Numbered from the stretch's first letter, positions 33,480-41,760 are shown. The stretch is 64,000 nt of DNA from Azospirillum sp. TSO22-1 (GCF_003116015.1 NZ_LGQZ01000080.1:1-64000); one strand, 5' to 3'. The notes: a model not told the origin generated them from the sequence alone. Numbers and translations: made by a program.

Positions 33480-34430
33480 TCACCCGTAGCGCCGCGCCAG
33501 GGCTCCGACGCTGTCGTCCCAGCCGCGCTCCAGCACATCGAGGAGCGGCGTGTAATCGCCGAACTTCCGCCGGTGCACGGCGCGGGCGAGCTGGAATTGC
33601 AGGGCCTTCACCGTCTCCGCCAGCGTCGTCGCGGCGTCCGCCGTGGCCGACAGGCCGCCCTCCCCCTGCCCCTCCAGCCAGCGCAGGTGACTGCCCAGCA
33701 GCTCGGCGTTGGCGCCGAGCTGGCGCAGCAGGTTGAAGGCGTAGAGGTGGAAGTAGTCCATGGACCGCGCGGCCAGCCGCTCCAGGTGCGCCGGGAACAC
33801 CTCGCGGTAGGCGGCGACCGGGTTGCGCGCCGGCCGGCGGCCCAGGTGGTGGGCGAGCAGGCCGAGCGCTCCGTCCAGCAGCGCCCTGCCCTGCAAGGCC
33901 GGCGCGCGCGAGCGCACGAACTCGACGTAGGGGAACAGCACGTCGGGGTTTCCGCTCAGATGGGGCAGACGGCGGAACACGCCGTCGAAGTCCTCCCCCT
34001 CCAGCGTGAAGCGGCCGGCGTTGTGGAAGTAGTCGAGGCGACGGGCGCCGGAGTCCAGTCCGGCGACGGCGATGGTGGTCTTGACGTGCTGGCTGCGGTA
34101 GGCGATGCCGCGCGTGTCCGGCAGGTAGAAGCTGTCCACCTCCACCAGCACCGGGTTGCCGCGCCTCAGCTGCTCGGCCGTGTGCGCCTCGACGGTGTCG
34201 TAGATCGCCAGCTCCTGCACCTCCAGCCCGAACAGGGCGCGCAGGTCCTCCGGCGGGACCTTGAAGAAGGTGAACTGGTCGCCCTCGAAATCCTGCGCCA
34301 CGGTGAAGCCCAGCGCCGCCAACGGTTCGTAACCTTGTGCGTGCAGCAGCTCGATCCACAGGTCGACGTAGCAGTTGGTCTCCGGCCAGATGCGCTCACC
34401 ATCGTGCTGGGGGGCGTGCAGGGGGTGCAT
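33480..34430 (-). CDS. DUF1839 family protein, possibly a BtrH-like acyltransferase
   Basis: A 316-aa soluble protein. It shows C20 in ETNCYVDLWIELLH, then VLVEVDSFYLPDTRG and H115 in YRSQHVKTTIAVAGLD (D126). This order (Cys at the N-terminus, a D-x-[FY]-Y-L-P strand, then His and Asp) resembles the BtrH N-terminal domain, a papain-like acyltransferase that moves an acyl group from a carrier protein onto an aminoglycoside. That similarity is from memory of the pattern and is unproven. Located 3 nt after the ligase gene, in the same operon. Confidence 0.68.
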   Translation of the reverse strand: MHPLHAPQHDGERIWPETNCYVDLWIELLHAQGYEPLAALGFTVAQDFEGDQFTFFKVPPEDLRALFGLEVQELAIYDTVEAHTAEQLRRGNPVLVEVDSFYLPDTRGIAYRSQHVKTTIAVAGLDSGARRLDYFHNAGRFTLEGEDFDGVFRRLPHLSGNPDVLFPYVEFVRSRAPALQGRALLDGALGLLAHHLGRRPARNPVAAYREVFPAHLERLAARSMDYFHLYAFNLLRQLGANAELLGSHLRWLEGQGEGGLSATADAATTLAETVKALQFQLARAVHRRKFGDYTPLLDVLERGWDDSVGALARRYG

Positions 34431-34433
34431 GCG

Positions 34434-35348
34434 CTACCCCCACAGCACGGCGCGCACGGCCTGCGGCCAGTCTGCCGGGTCGAAGCCGTGATGGCGGAAC
34501 AGCGCCAGCGCCACCCGCTCCATGCCGAAGCCGACGCACGCCGTGTGCGCCAATTCGCCGTCCGCCGTGCGGATGTCCCACAGCAGGCCGAAATGGTCCT
34601 GGTGGTAGTTGAAGGACAGGCAGGCGGTCGGCTTCTCCGCGCTGGTGATCGGGATCAGCAGCTCGAACTTCAGTCCCTGGTCGCGCTGGTTGGCGGCCAG
34701 CATACGGCCCGCCCGGCCGAAGAACGGGTCGTTGGCGAGGTCGATGGCGACCGGCACGCCCAGCGATTCCATCAGCAGCTTGCCGCGCTCCAGCCAGCTC
34801 CGGCGGAAGGACATCACTTGATTGGGCGTGCCGATGCGCACGTATTCGCGCATGCGGAACAGCTGCATGCGCGCCGGGTCGAGCGACGGCTCGTGCCGGA
34901 AGCAGGTGGAGTAGACGTCGACGACCCGCCCGCGTTCCGGCAGCACGCCGCGCGCCGCGATGGTCGGATACACCGGGTAGCAGGCGGCCGGCGTCAGCAC
35001 CACGTCGGTCGGGCGCTGCATGCCGGTCCAGTCCTCGCCGTCGTGCAGCTTCTGCAGCAGGGTCTGGTGGTCGCGCTCGTTGCCCTCGAAGCTGTGGATG
35101 GTGCCGGCCAGCTGCGGGAAGCTGTTGAGGTACTCGCTCTTTTCGAAGTGGCGGCGGTTGAGCGCGGGCGGGAAGCGCATCACCTCGGCGCCGTCGTCCT
35201 TGCCCCACTGGGTGATCAGCGCGTCGAAGCGCTCCACCACATCCTCGAACACGCCGCTGCGGCCGTACAGGCCGTCCACCCCCATGGGGATCAGCAGGCC
35301 GTGGGCGACCAGGGCGTCGCGGAAGGCGGTCTGGGTTTCCGTGCTCAT
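34434..35348 (-). CDS. amino acid:[carrier protein] ligase (atypical seryl-tRNA synthetase homologue)
   Basis: A 304-aa class II aminoacyl-tRNA synthetase catalytic core without a tRNA-binding domain. Motif 2 is TCFRHEPSLDPARMQLFRMR, and motif 3 GFGMERVALALF. Likely zinc ligands C123, E168 and C271 match the Cys-Glu-Cys set of methanogenic-type SerRS. Proteins of this kind, first described from Bradyrhizobium and relatives, activate glycine or alanine and load it on the phosphopantetheine of a small carrier protein rather than tRNA. The carrier is encoded two genes upstream. Its start overlaps the acyl-CoA dehydrogenase stop (ATGA). Confidence 0.9.
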   Translation of the reverse strand: MSTETQTAFRDALVAHGLLIPMGVDGLYGRSGVFEDVVERFDALITQWGKDDGAEVMRFPPALNRRHFEKSEYLNSFPQLAGTIHSFEGNERDHQTLLQKLHDGEDWTGMQRPTDVVLTPAACYPVYPTIAARGVLPERGRVVDVYSTCFRHEPSLDPARMQLFRMREYVRIGTPNQVMSFRRSWLERGKLLMESLGVPVAIDLANDPFFGRAGRMLAANQRDQGLKFELLIPITSAEKPTACLSFNYHQDHFGLLWDIRTADGELAHTACVGFGMERVALALFRHHGFDPADWPQAVRAVLWG

Positions 35349-36508
35349 CCGAACAGCCCCATCGTATCCTTGTGGACGAGGAGAAGGTTGGCGGTGTTGC
35401 CAAGGATCCGGTCGTTGCTGATCATCAGCGGCGCCGAATGGGCGTCGCGCAGGTGGCGCGCCACGCTGTACTCGCTGTCGTTGCGGTAGCCGTTCAGGCC
35501 GCAGACCAGCAGCGCCTGCTCGACGATGCGCACCAGCGTTTGCGCCGCGCCCACCTTCAGCGTGTTCATGGCGACCGCGAAGCCCATGGAGGTCAGGCGG
35601 TCGGCGTCACCCAGCGCTTCCTCGTACTGGCGCACGGCGCCGACGATGCTGGCGCGCATCTGGTTCAACATGGTCGTCGCCTCGGCCAGCCGCAGCGCGC
35701 CGGGCGGGGTGGCGCCGGGCTTCCTGCGCGCCTCCGAGCGCACGAAGGCGCGGGCGCGCCCAACCGCGTCGGTGGCGATGCCCAGCCACATGCTGGCCCA
35801 CAGGATGTGCGTGGTCGGCAGCATGGTGCGGGCCGAAATGTCGGCGTAGGGCAGGGGCAGGATCTGCTCAATCCCCGCCTCCGCGCTCAGCCGGTAGCCC
35901 ATGGAGCAGGTGCCGCGCATGCCCAGCGTGTCCCAGCCCACCGTCTGCTCCAGCCGGCAGTCGTCCTTCAGCACGGCGACGATCACCTGGTCCGACGCCG
36001 GCGAGTCCGGCGTGCGCCGCGCCGTCACCAGGATGCCGTCCGCCGCCTCGCCGTAGGAGATGACGGAGGCGTTCTTCTCCAGCCGGAAGCGGCCGCCGCT
36101 GGCCTCCACCGCGCAGGACGAGCTGCGCACGTCGCCGCCGATGCCGGCCTCGGTGGTGGCGGAGGCGAGCAGCAGCTGCTCGGCCGCCAGACGCTCCAGC
36201 AGGGTGCGGTGCCACGCGCTCTGCTGGCCGTGCTGGACGACGCAGGCGACCTGGATCTGGTGCATGGCGTAGATCATGCCGGTGGACGGGCAGTGCTGCG
36301 CCAGCTCGTGGCAGACCGCGGCGATGTCGGCCAGGGTGGCGCCCTCGCCGCCGAAGTCGCGCGGCACCATGGCGCCCAGCAGGCCGGCGGCCTTCAGCGC
36401 CGCGAACGCCTCGGTGGGGAAGCGGGCGTCGCGGTCGACGGCGTCGGCGTGGCGCGCGGCGACGTCGAGGCCGGCGTCGCGCGCCCGCCGGAGCAGGGGC
36501 GGGCTCAT
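35345..36508 (-). CDS. acyl-CoA dehydrogenase homologue lacking the usual catalytic Glu
   Basis: A 387-aa flavoprotein-fold acyl-CoA dehydrogenase (FAD-binding ASATTEAGIGGDVRSS and WDTLGMRGTCSMGYRL regions, C-terminal CGLNGYRNDSEYSVARHLRD). In ordinary members YEGTSE follows RDA by about five residues; here the segment is RDAHSAPLMISNDRILGN, so the catalytic Glu is replaced. A base elsewhere is possible, as in isovaleryl-CoA dehydrogenase. By context it should act on an aminoacyl or acyl group held by the adjacent carrier protein. Start and stop codons overlap both neighbours by 4 nt. Confidence 0.8.
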   Translation of the reverse strand: MSPPLLRRARDAGLDVAARHADAVDRDARFPTEAFAALKAAGLLGAMVPRDFGGEGATLADIAAVCHELAQHCPSTGMIYAMHQIQVACVVQHGQQSAWHRTLLERLAAEQLLLASATTEAGIGGDVRSSSCAVEASGGRFRLEKNASVISYGEAADGILVTARRTPDSPASDQVIVAVLKDDCRLEQTVGWDTLGMRGTCSMGYRLSAEAGIEQILPLPYADISARTMLPTTHILWASMWLGIATDAVGRARAFVRSEARRKPGATPPGALRLAEATTMLNQMRASIVGAVRQYEEALGDADRLTSMGFAVAMNTLKVGAAQTLVRIVEQALLVCGLNGYRNDSEYSVARHLRDAHSAPLMISNDRILGNTANLLLVHKDTMGLFG

Positions 36509-36813
36509 GCCCCGGCCGTCCCGTTGCGCAGGCCCGTCACGGCCTCGCGGATGGCGGCGATGCTCTCGAAGGTGCGGCGGCGCAGCAGCTGCTCCGGGAA
36601 CTCGATGTCGAAGCGCTCCTCCAGCGCCAGCATCAGGTTGACCGAGCCGTGCGAGGTCAGGCCGGCGGCGTACAGATCGTCCCCGTCCGACAGCGCGGCA
36701 ACATCGACGGCCAGCCAGCCACTGTCCGCCAGAATCTCCCGAATGGTCGTATCCATGGATGCCACGTCCTCGGCCGTCTCGTCGCCGAGTGCCGTCCATG
36801 CCGTCGCGCGCAT
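36505..36813 (-). CDS. acyl/peptidyl carrier protein for the amino acid ligase
   Basis: A carrier-protein domain of about 80 residues. The phosphopantetheine Ser is in DDLYAAGLTSHGSVNLML, with helix III FPEQLLRRRTFESIAAIREA. The GLTSH attachment motif is the variant I associate with carriers of seryl-tRNA-synthetase-like ligases, rather than GxDSL of fatty acid ACP. The ATG at 36813 is chosen because GGGAGG lies 8-9 nt upstream, giving 102 residues; ATG at 36756 gives 83 residues and is what the domain needs. First gene of the operon; its stop overlaps the dehydrogenase start. Confidence 0.87.
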   Translation of the reverse strand: MRATAWTALGDETAEDVASMDTTIREILADSGWLAVDVAALSDGDDLYAAGLTSHGSVNLMLALEERFDIEFPEQLLRRRTFESIAAIREAVTGLRNGTAGA

Positions 36814-36851
36814 GAAGTCCGCCTCCCATTTTTTCGAACTGTCACCGCGAG

Positions 36852-36879
36852 TTAACATGACCGACCTCGGGTTGTTCAA
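36852..36879 (-). promoter_or_regulatory. candidate promoter of the carrier-protein operon
   Basis: On the minus strand TTGAAC and TGTTAA are separated by 16 nt in an AT-richer window about 40-65 nt before the carrier gene start. This is a sigma70-like match only. The rest of 36814-37084 holds no recognised feature apart from this and the Shine-Dalgarno of the cupin gene. Confidence 0.35.
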
Positions 36880-37084
36880 AATTCATTCAGGTGTTCCATG
36901 AGCTTTTGGGGATGCCTCCGTGCGTAATACACGCCAAGGACTTGCCTATTCCTTTGGATACAGGCCCGCTCGACATTGCCTGCAATTGCGGATGGGAGGA
37001 TAGGGGCGCGGGGGCGACCGGACAGGGGCGGGAGCACCCGGCGCGAAGCGCCGTTCCATCCCGAAACAAACGAGGAGGAACACC

Positions 37085-37492
37085 GTGCGGAACCGTCTGC
37101 TGCGCATGGAGCGCGAAGCCATCGACCGCGACGCCACGCCCAAGCCGGCCGTCTTCGGCACCATCGTCGCCGGATCGCCGGACGAGGCGTACGTCCCCGT
37201 CTTCGACGCCGCCCGCTTCGCCTGCGGCGTGTGGCAGTGCACGGAGGGCGTCGTCGCCATGCGGGACTGGCCGTACGACGAGTTCTGCATCCTGCTGTCC
37301 GGCCGCGTCGTCATCACCCCGCAGGGCGGCACCGCACAAGAATACGCGCAGGGCGACGCCTTCGTGATCCCCAAGGGCTTCACCGGCACCTGGGACATCA
37401 AGGAGACGATCCGCAAGTACTACGCGGTGCAGAAGCACCCCAGCGCGCTGGGGCGGCTGAAGTCGATGGTGCGCGGTCTCTTGTCGCTGTAA
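37085..37492 (+). CDS. cupin domain protein (EutQ/DUF861-like)
   Basis: A 135-aa single cupin. WPYDEFCILLSGRVVITPQG and GDAFVIPKGFTGTWDI are the two cupin motifs of the Cupin_3 group, which in many members lacks a full metal-ligand set, as here (no HxH). Start GTG 37085 follows AGGAGGA at good distance. It diverges from the carrier-protein operon. Role unknown; a small-molecule-binding or stabilising protein is likely. Confidence 0.75.
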   Translation: MRNRLLRMEREAIDRDATPKPAVFGTIVAGSPDEAYVPVFDAARFACGVWQCTEGVVAMRDWPYDEFCILLSGRVVITPQGGTAQEYAQGDAFVIPKGFTGTWDIKETIRKYYAVQKHPSALGRLKSMVRGLLSL

Positions 37493-37545
37493 AGCGAACC
37501 TGTTCTTCGGTATCATCGGCGCGCCGCCTTCGGGGGAGCCGCCGC

Positions 37546-38679
37546 ATGACCGCCACCGTTCCGCTTCCCCTGGTGTCCGCCCTGCTGGAGCTGGAGCGCG
37601 CCGTCGGCCGCCTTGCCGAGGCGGTGCGCGATCCGGCGCGGCGCGAGCGGCTGTGGGCCGACGCCGCGCGGCGCGACGCGGTGGCCGCCGCCCGGTTGGA
37701 CGGTGCCGCCGTCGATCCCACCGACTTCCTGGTCGCCACCGTGGCGCCCGAACTGGTGCCGCCCACCCGGCGTTCTACGGGAATCGCCGCGCACGCGCTG
37801 TGGAGCGGCGTGCGGCTGGCGCAGGGCAAGATGCGCCGGCCGGCGCCGCCACCGCCCTTCGAACTCACCGCGCCGGCCGGGCCGAAGACTGGGCCGCTCG
37901 GCGCCGCCTCGGCGGCGTGGCGCGCGGTGGCGGAGCTGGAAGCGGCCGACGATGTTGACGCACATTTCGCCGAGGACGAACCCGCGCCGGTGACGCCGTT
38001 GCCGGAGCCGTGGACGGTGGGGTGGCTGGAGCGGCTGTGGTGCGCCACGCAGAACGGCGTGTCCGGTCGCGCCGCCGACCGCTTCCCGCCGCACGAGGAA
38101 CGGCAGGCCGGCGCGCTGCTCGACCGCGTCGACGGCCTGCTGGGCGAGCCTGGCATGGTCGGCGGCATCGAGGCGCTGGGCTACCTGCTGCGCCCGGCGC
38201 CGGTGGCGCGCGTGGCGCCGTGGGCGGTGCCGCTGGCCCGGCTGGTCGCTCCGGCGCTGCTCGCCCGCGCCGCGCGGGTGCCGGAGGTGTGGCTGCCGGC
38301 GGCGCCGGTCCTGCTGGCCGAGCGCACGGCGGCGCGGCTGGCGGCGGGTGGGGCAGACCTCGACTGGCGGATCTGGCTGGCCGGCGCGCTGACCGCGGCC
38401 GCGCACGCCGAGCGGCGCCGCGCCGATGCACTGGACGCAATGGCCGCCGGGTGGCGGCAGAACACCGGAACACGCCGCCGCAACTCCCGCCTGCCAGAGG
38501 TGTTGGACGGGTTGTTCGAACACCCGGCCTTCACGGTGCGGCGCCTGCAGCGCCGGTTCGCCACCACCTTCCGCGGCGCCCAGCTGATCGTCGACGATCT
38601 GGTGGAGGCCGGCGTGGTGCGCGAGGTGACGCAGCGCGCGCTCGACCGCGTCTACGTCGCCGTCGACCTGATGCCCTGA
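37546..38679 (+). CDS. DUF1612/RHE_PE00001-like protein with C-terminal winged helix
   Basis: A 377-aa protein rich in Ala, Arg and Leu. The C-terminal 70 residues (RLPEVLDGLFEHPAFTVRRL, then RFATTFRGAQLIVDDLVEAG) read as a helix-turn-helix of the type found in the Fic-like, plasmid-borne RHE_PE00001 proteins of rhizobia. The N-terminal 300 residues are helical without known motif. Location near parAB/repA fits a plasmid-associated family. GGGGGAG lies 7 nt before ATG 37546. Confidence 0.65.
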   Translation: MTATVPLPLVSALLELERAVGRLAEAVRDPARRERLWADAARRDAVAAARLDGAAVDPTDFLVATVAPELVPPTRRSTGIAAHALWSGVRLAQGKMRRPAPPPPFELTAPAGPKTGPLGAASAAWRAVAELEAADDVDAHFAEDEPAPVTPLPEPWTVGWLERLWCATQNGVSGRAADRFPPHEERQAGALLDRVDGLLGEPGMVGGIEALGYLLRPAPVARVAPWAVPLARLVAPALLARAARVPEVWLPAAPVLLAERTAARLAAGGADLDWRIWLAGALTAAAHAERRRADALDAMAAGWRQNTGTRRRNSRLPEVLDGLFEHPAFTVRRLQRRFATTFRGAQLIVDDLVEAGVVREVTQRALDRVYVAVDLMP

Positions 38680-38746
38680 GCCTTGTCGGCGGGGCAGGGG
38701 CGCCGTAAGGTCGGGCACCCCCACGGCTTCCTTGATAGGGATCGGC

Positions 38747-39379
38747 ATGAAGTACGCCATCGTTCCGGTGACGCCTTTCCAGCAGAACTGCAGCATCCTC
38801 TGGTCGGAGGCGACCATGCAGGGCGCGGTCGTCGATCCCGGCGGCGACGTCGCCCGCATCATGCGCGCGGTCGAGCAGCACGGCGTGCGGCTGGAGAAGA
38901 TCCTGGTGACGCACGGCCATCTGGACCACGTCGGCGCCGTGCACCCGCTGGCCGAAAAGCTGGGCCTGCCCATCGAGGGGCCGCACCGCGACGACGACTT
39001 CTGGATCCAGGGAATGTCCCAGCAGTGCCAGATGTTCGGCTTCCCGCCGACGCCGACCTTCACGCCCGACCGCTGGCTGGTGGACGGCGACACGGTGACG
39101 GTGGGCGGCGAGACGCTGGACGTCGTGCACTGCCCCGGCCACACCCCAGGCCACGTGGTGTTCCACCACGCGCCGACGAAGCTGGCGGTGGTCGGCGACG
39201 TGCTGTTCGCCGGCTCGATCGGCCGCACCGACTTCCCCAAGGGGAACCACGGCGACCTGATCCGCGCCATCAAGGAGAAGCTGTTCCCGCTGGGCGACGA
39301 CGTGGCCTTCATCCCCGGCCACGGCCCGATGTCGACCTTCGGCGAGGAGCGGCTCTACAACCCCTTCCTCAACGACTGA
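38747..39379 (+). CDS. MBL-fold metallo-hydrolase (GloB-like)
   Basis: A 210-aa metallo-beta-lactamase-fold enzyme. The dinuclear metal site motif is VTHGHLDHVGAV, with later ligands in CPGHTPGHVVF, VVGDVLFAGSIGRTD and IPGHGP. The compact size resembles YcbL-type glyoxalase II proteins that hydrolyse S-lactoylglutathione-like thioesters. ATG 38747 has AGGGAT upstream; an upstream TTG is unlikely. Followed after 1 nt by a small membrane gene. Confidence 0.85.
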   Translation: MKYAIVPVTPFQQNCSILWSEATMQGAVVDPGGDVARIMRAVEQHGVRLEKILVTHGHLDHVGAVHPLAEKLGLPIEGPHRDDDFWIQGMSQQCQMFGFPPTPTFTPDRWLVDGDTVTVGGETLDVVHCPGHTPGHVVFHHAPTKLAVVGDVLFAGSIGRTDFPKGNHGDLIRAIKEKLFPLGDDVAFIPGHGPMSTFGEERLYNPFLND

Positions 39380-39380
39380 C

Positions 39381-39947
39381 ATGAGCGAGCCCGCCGCCTT
39401 CCGCCGCCGTCTGCGCCGCGCGCTGCTCAGCCCGCTGCTGGTGCTGGCGGCGGTGGTCGTGCTGTTCGAGGAGCTGTTCTGGGACCAGCTCCAGACCGTG
39501 GCGGCGCGGCTGGCGCGTTGGGCGCCGCTGGCCCGGCTCGAGGCGTGGGTGGCGGCGCGGGACCGCTGGACACTGCTGGCGCTGTTCGCCGTGCCGGTGG
39601 CGGCGCTGTTCCCGGTGAAGCTGGCGGCGCTGTGGCTGATCGGCTCCGGCCACGTGGCGGGGGGCCTCGGCGTGCTGGTCGGCGCCAAGCTGGCCGGCAC
39701 CGCCTACGCGGCGCGGCTGTTCCTCATCGGCCGGGACAAGCTGCTGTCGATCCGCTGGTTCGCCCGTTGCTACGACTTCGCCACCTGGGTGCACCGGCTG
39801 GTGCATACGGGGTTCGAGCGCACCGGCGTTCCGGCGTTGGCCCGGCGGGTGCGCGCGGCGTTCCGCCGCTGGCGCGCCACAGCCGGGCAGGGCAGCTTCG
39901 CCCGGCGCGTGCATCTGGTGAAGCGGCGGCTGGCCGGGCGCGGCTGA
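39381..39947 (+). CDS. membrane protein of unknown function, 188 aa
   Basis: Two or three hydrophobic segments (about 15-35 LLVLAAVVVLFEELFW, 62-85, 88-110) followed by a highly basic C-terminal tail (RRVRAAFRRWRATAGQG). I recognise the general pattern from alphaproteobacterial hypothetical proteins but not a function. ATG 39381 directly follows the stop of the MBL gene, indicating a two-gene operon. Convergent with parB. Confidence 0.65.
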   Translation: MSEPAAFRRRLRRALLSPLLVLAAVVVLFEELFWDQLQTVAARLARWAPLARLEAWVAARDRWTLLALFAVPVAALFPVKLAALWLIGSGHVAGGLGVLVGAKLAGTAYAARLFLIGRDKLLSIRWFARCYDFATWVHRLVHTGFERTGVPALARRVRAAFRRWRATAGQGSFARRVHLVKRRLAGRG

Positions 39948-39950
39948 CGC

Positions 39951-40793
39951 CTACTCCCCCAACAACTCGTCGATCTGCCGGCGCAGTTCGCGCAGCTCGG
40001 CGCGCTGTTCCTCGTCGAGGCGGCTGCGGTGCGCCTCGACATCGGTGGCCTGACGGCGGATCAGCCGCACGGCGTTGAAGAAGGTCGCCAGCGCGCTGGT
40101 CTCGGAGGCCGGCGTACGGGCCTTGCGGGTGCGGGCGGCCTTCACCGTGCCCTCGCCGGCCTTGACGCGCTGCCACAGCGCCAGCTGCTCCGCCTCGTCC
40201 TTGACCCAGGCGATCTCCACCAGCACCGAGCGCGAGACATCCCTATGCGACGTCGCATATTCCCGCTTGATCGCGTCCGGCAGGGCGTTGAGGCGCAGGG
40301 TGTGGCTGACGTAGCTCTGGCTCTTGCCGATGATGCTGCCCAGCTCCTCCTGGGTGTAGCCGTGCCGCTCCATCAGGCGGGCCAGCGCCATCGCCAGCTC
40401 GACCGCGTCGAGGTCGACGCGCTGCACGTTCTCCACCAGCGCCAGCTCGTCGGAATCGCCGGACGTGATGATGGCGAAGATGGTGTCCTTGCCCAGCATC
40501 TCGTGGGCGCGGTAGCGGCGCTCGCCGGCCACCAGAGCGAAGCTGCCGCCGCCGGTCTCCTGCACCAGGATCGGCTGCTTCAGGCCGTAGCGCTGGATGG
40601 ACTCGGCCAGCGCCTCCATCTCGTCCGGGTCGAAGTGCTTGCGCGGCTGGTCCGGGTTGCGGGCGATCCGCCCCAGGTCGATCTCCACCAGCTTGGGGAA
40701 ATCGACGCTGGTGCCGAACAGGGCATCCTTCGCCTGCGTCTCCATGGCGCCGCGGAACATGCCGAAGTTGCGGGTCTTATCAGGCTTCGCCAT
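39951..40793 (-). CDS. parB: chromosome/plasmid partitioning protein ParB
   Basis: A 280-aa ParB. The N-terminal ParB/Srx CTPase domain has PDQPRKHFD and AGERRYRAHEML; TENVQR-type sequence is VENVQRVDLDAVELA. The central HTH (GYTQEELGSIIGKSQSYVSH) binds parS. The C-terminal part should dimerise. It loads on parS and spreads, with ParA moving the complex. The gene overlaps the parA end by 14 nt. A putative parS palindrome lies inside its own coding sequence at 40244-40259. Confidence 0.93.
   Translation of the reverse strand: MAKPDKTRNFGMFRGAMETQAKDALFGTSVDFPKLVEIDLGRIARNPDQPRKHFDPDEMEALAESIQRYGLKQPILVQETGGGSFALVAGERRYRAHEMLGKDTIFAIITSGDSDELALVENVQRVDLDAVELAMALARLMERHGYTQEELGSIIGKSQSYVSHTLRLNALPDAIKREYATSHRDVSRSVLVEIAWVKDEAEQLALWQRVKAGEGTVKAARTRKARTPASETSALATFFNAVRLIRRQATDVEAHRSRLDEEQRAELRELRRQIDELLGE
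40244..40259. other. putative parS site within parB
   Basis: TATGCGACGTCGCATA is a perfect 16-bp palindrome. The 14-bp core recurs exactly at 41848, 46804 and 62509, each preceded by T. Confidence 0.68.
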
Positions 40794-41760
40794 GGCCAAT
40801 CAGCTCCCTTGCCAGATCCACATAGCCCTGCACGCCCGGCGTGTCGGGCAGCACCTCCAGCGTCGGCTTGCCGGCAGCGGCCGACTGCCCGTACCCGGTG
40901 GAGCGGTTGATCGGCGCGAAGATCCGCGTCTTCGAGCCGAGCGTCTCGCGCAGTTCCTTCAGCGTCTCGTTGTCCTGCGTGTAGCGCGCGTTGAACATGG
41001 TGGGCAGGATGCCCAGCACCGTGAGCTGCGTGTTGCCGCGCCGGCGGATCTTCTCCACCGTGTCCAACAGCAGCGGGATGCCCATGATGTCGAGGAACTC
41101 GGTCTTCACCGGGATGATCACGCGGTCGGCGGCCGACAGCGCGTTGACCGTCAGCAACGACAGGTTCGGCGGGCAGTCGATGACCACGAAGTCGTAGCCG
41201 GTGCGGATCCCCTCGATCTTCTCGCGCAGGACGGAGGAGGCGAAGGGCTCCGCCATCAGCTCGGTGTCGGCCGCCGCCAGCGTGATGGAGGAGGGCACCA
41301 GATCGAAGAAGCCGGGGATGACGATCGAGGCGAGCGCCTGCTCCTTCAGGAGCGCGTAGTAGACGGTGGCCTTGCGCTGCTCCAGCCCCCGCGGGTCCTG
41401 GCCGAGGAAGATGGTGGCGCTGGCCTGCGGGTCGGCGTCGATCAGCAGCACCTTCTCGCCCTCGCGGGCCAGCGCGTAGGCGAGGTTGACCGCGGTGGTC
41501 GTCTTACCCACACCGCCCTTCTGGTTCGCCACCGCCACGGTGATGGCGCGGCGCTCGCGCGGCGGCGCCTTCGGCGCGCCCTCGGAGCCGGTCTTGATGA
41601 ACAGCTCGACGCGCGGCGGGATGCGCTCCGCCCCGCTTTCCCAGCGGCTGATGCGCGCGCGGTCGTACTTGCGGCCCAGCTGCTCGTTCAGCCACGCCGC
41701 GAACTCCTGCTGGGTGACGCCGCGCGTCTCCCGGATTCCCTGCAATTCCTCGCCGGTCAT
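40780..41760 (-). CDS. parA: partitioning ATPase ParA with N-terminal helix-turn-helix
   Basis: A 326-aa type Ia ParA. Residues 5-57 form an XRE-like HTH (RGVTQQEFAAWLNEQLG, RARISRWESGAERIPP); the deviant Walker A KGGVGKTT is at 81-88, followed by LLIDADPQASAT and FVVIDCPPNLS. It drives segregation of ParB-parS complexes, and the HTH suggests autorepression of parAB, as in P1-type ParA. GAGGGG precedes ATG 41760. A parS-like palindrome lies 88 nt upstream. Confidence 0.93.
   Translation of the reverse strand: MTGEELQGIRETRGVTQQEFAAWLNEQLGRKYDRARISRWESGAERIPPRVELFIKTGSEGAPKAPPRERRAITVAVANQKGGVGKTTTAVNLAYALAREGEKVLLIDADPQASATIFLGQDPRGLEQRKATVYYALLKEQALASIVIPGFFDLVPSSITLAAADTELMAEPFASSVLREKIEGIRTGYDFVVIDCPPNLSLLTVNALSAADRVIIPVKTEFLDIMGIPLLLDTVEKIRRRGNTQLTVLGILPTMFNARYTQDNETLKELRETLGSKTRIFAPINRSTGYGQSAAAGKPTLEVLPDTPGVQGYVDLARELIGHGEA

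Noticed and set aside
29170..36813. Carrier-protein operon as a conventional NRPS or fatty acid cluster
   Set aside because: There is no adenylation, condensation, ketosynthase or thioesterase domain of the usual kind; activation is by a SerRS-like ligase instead.
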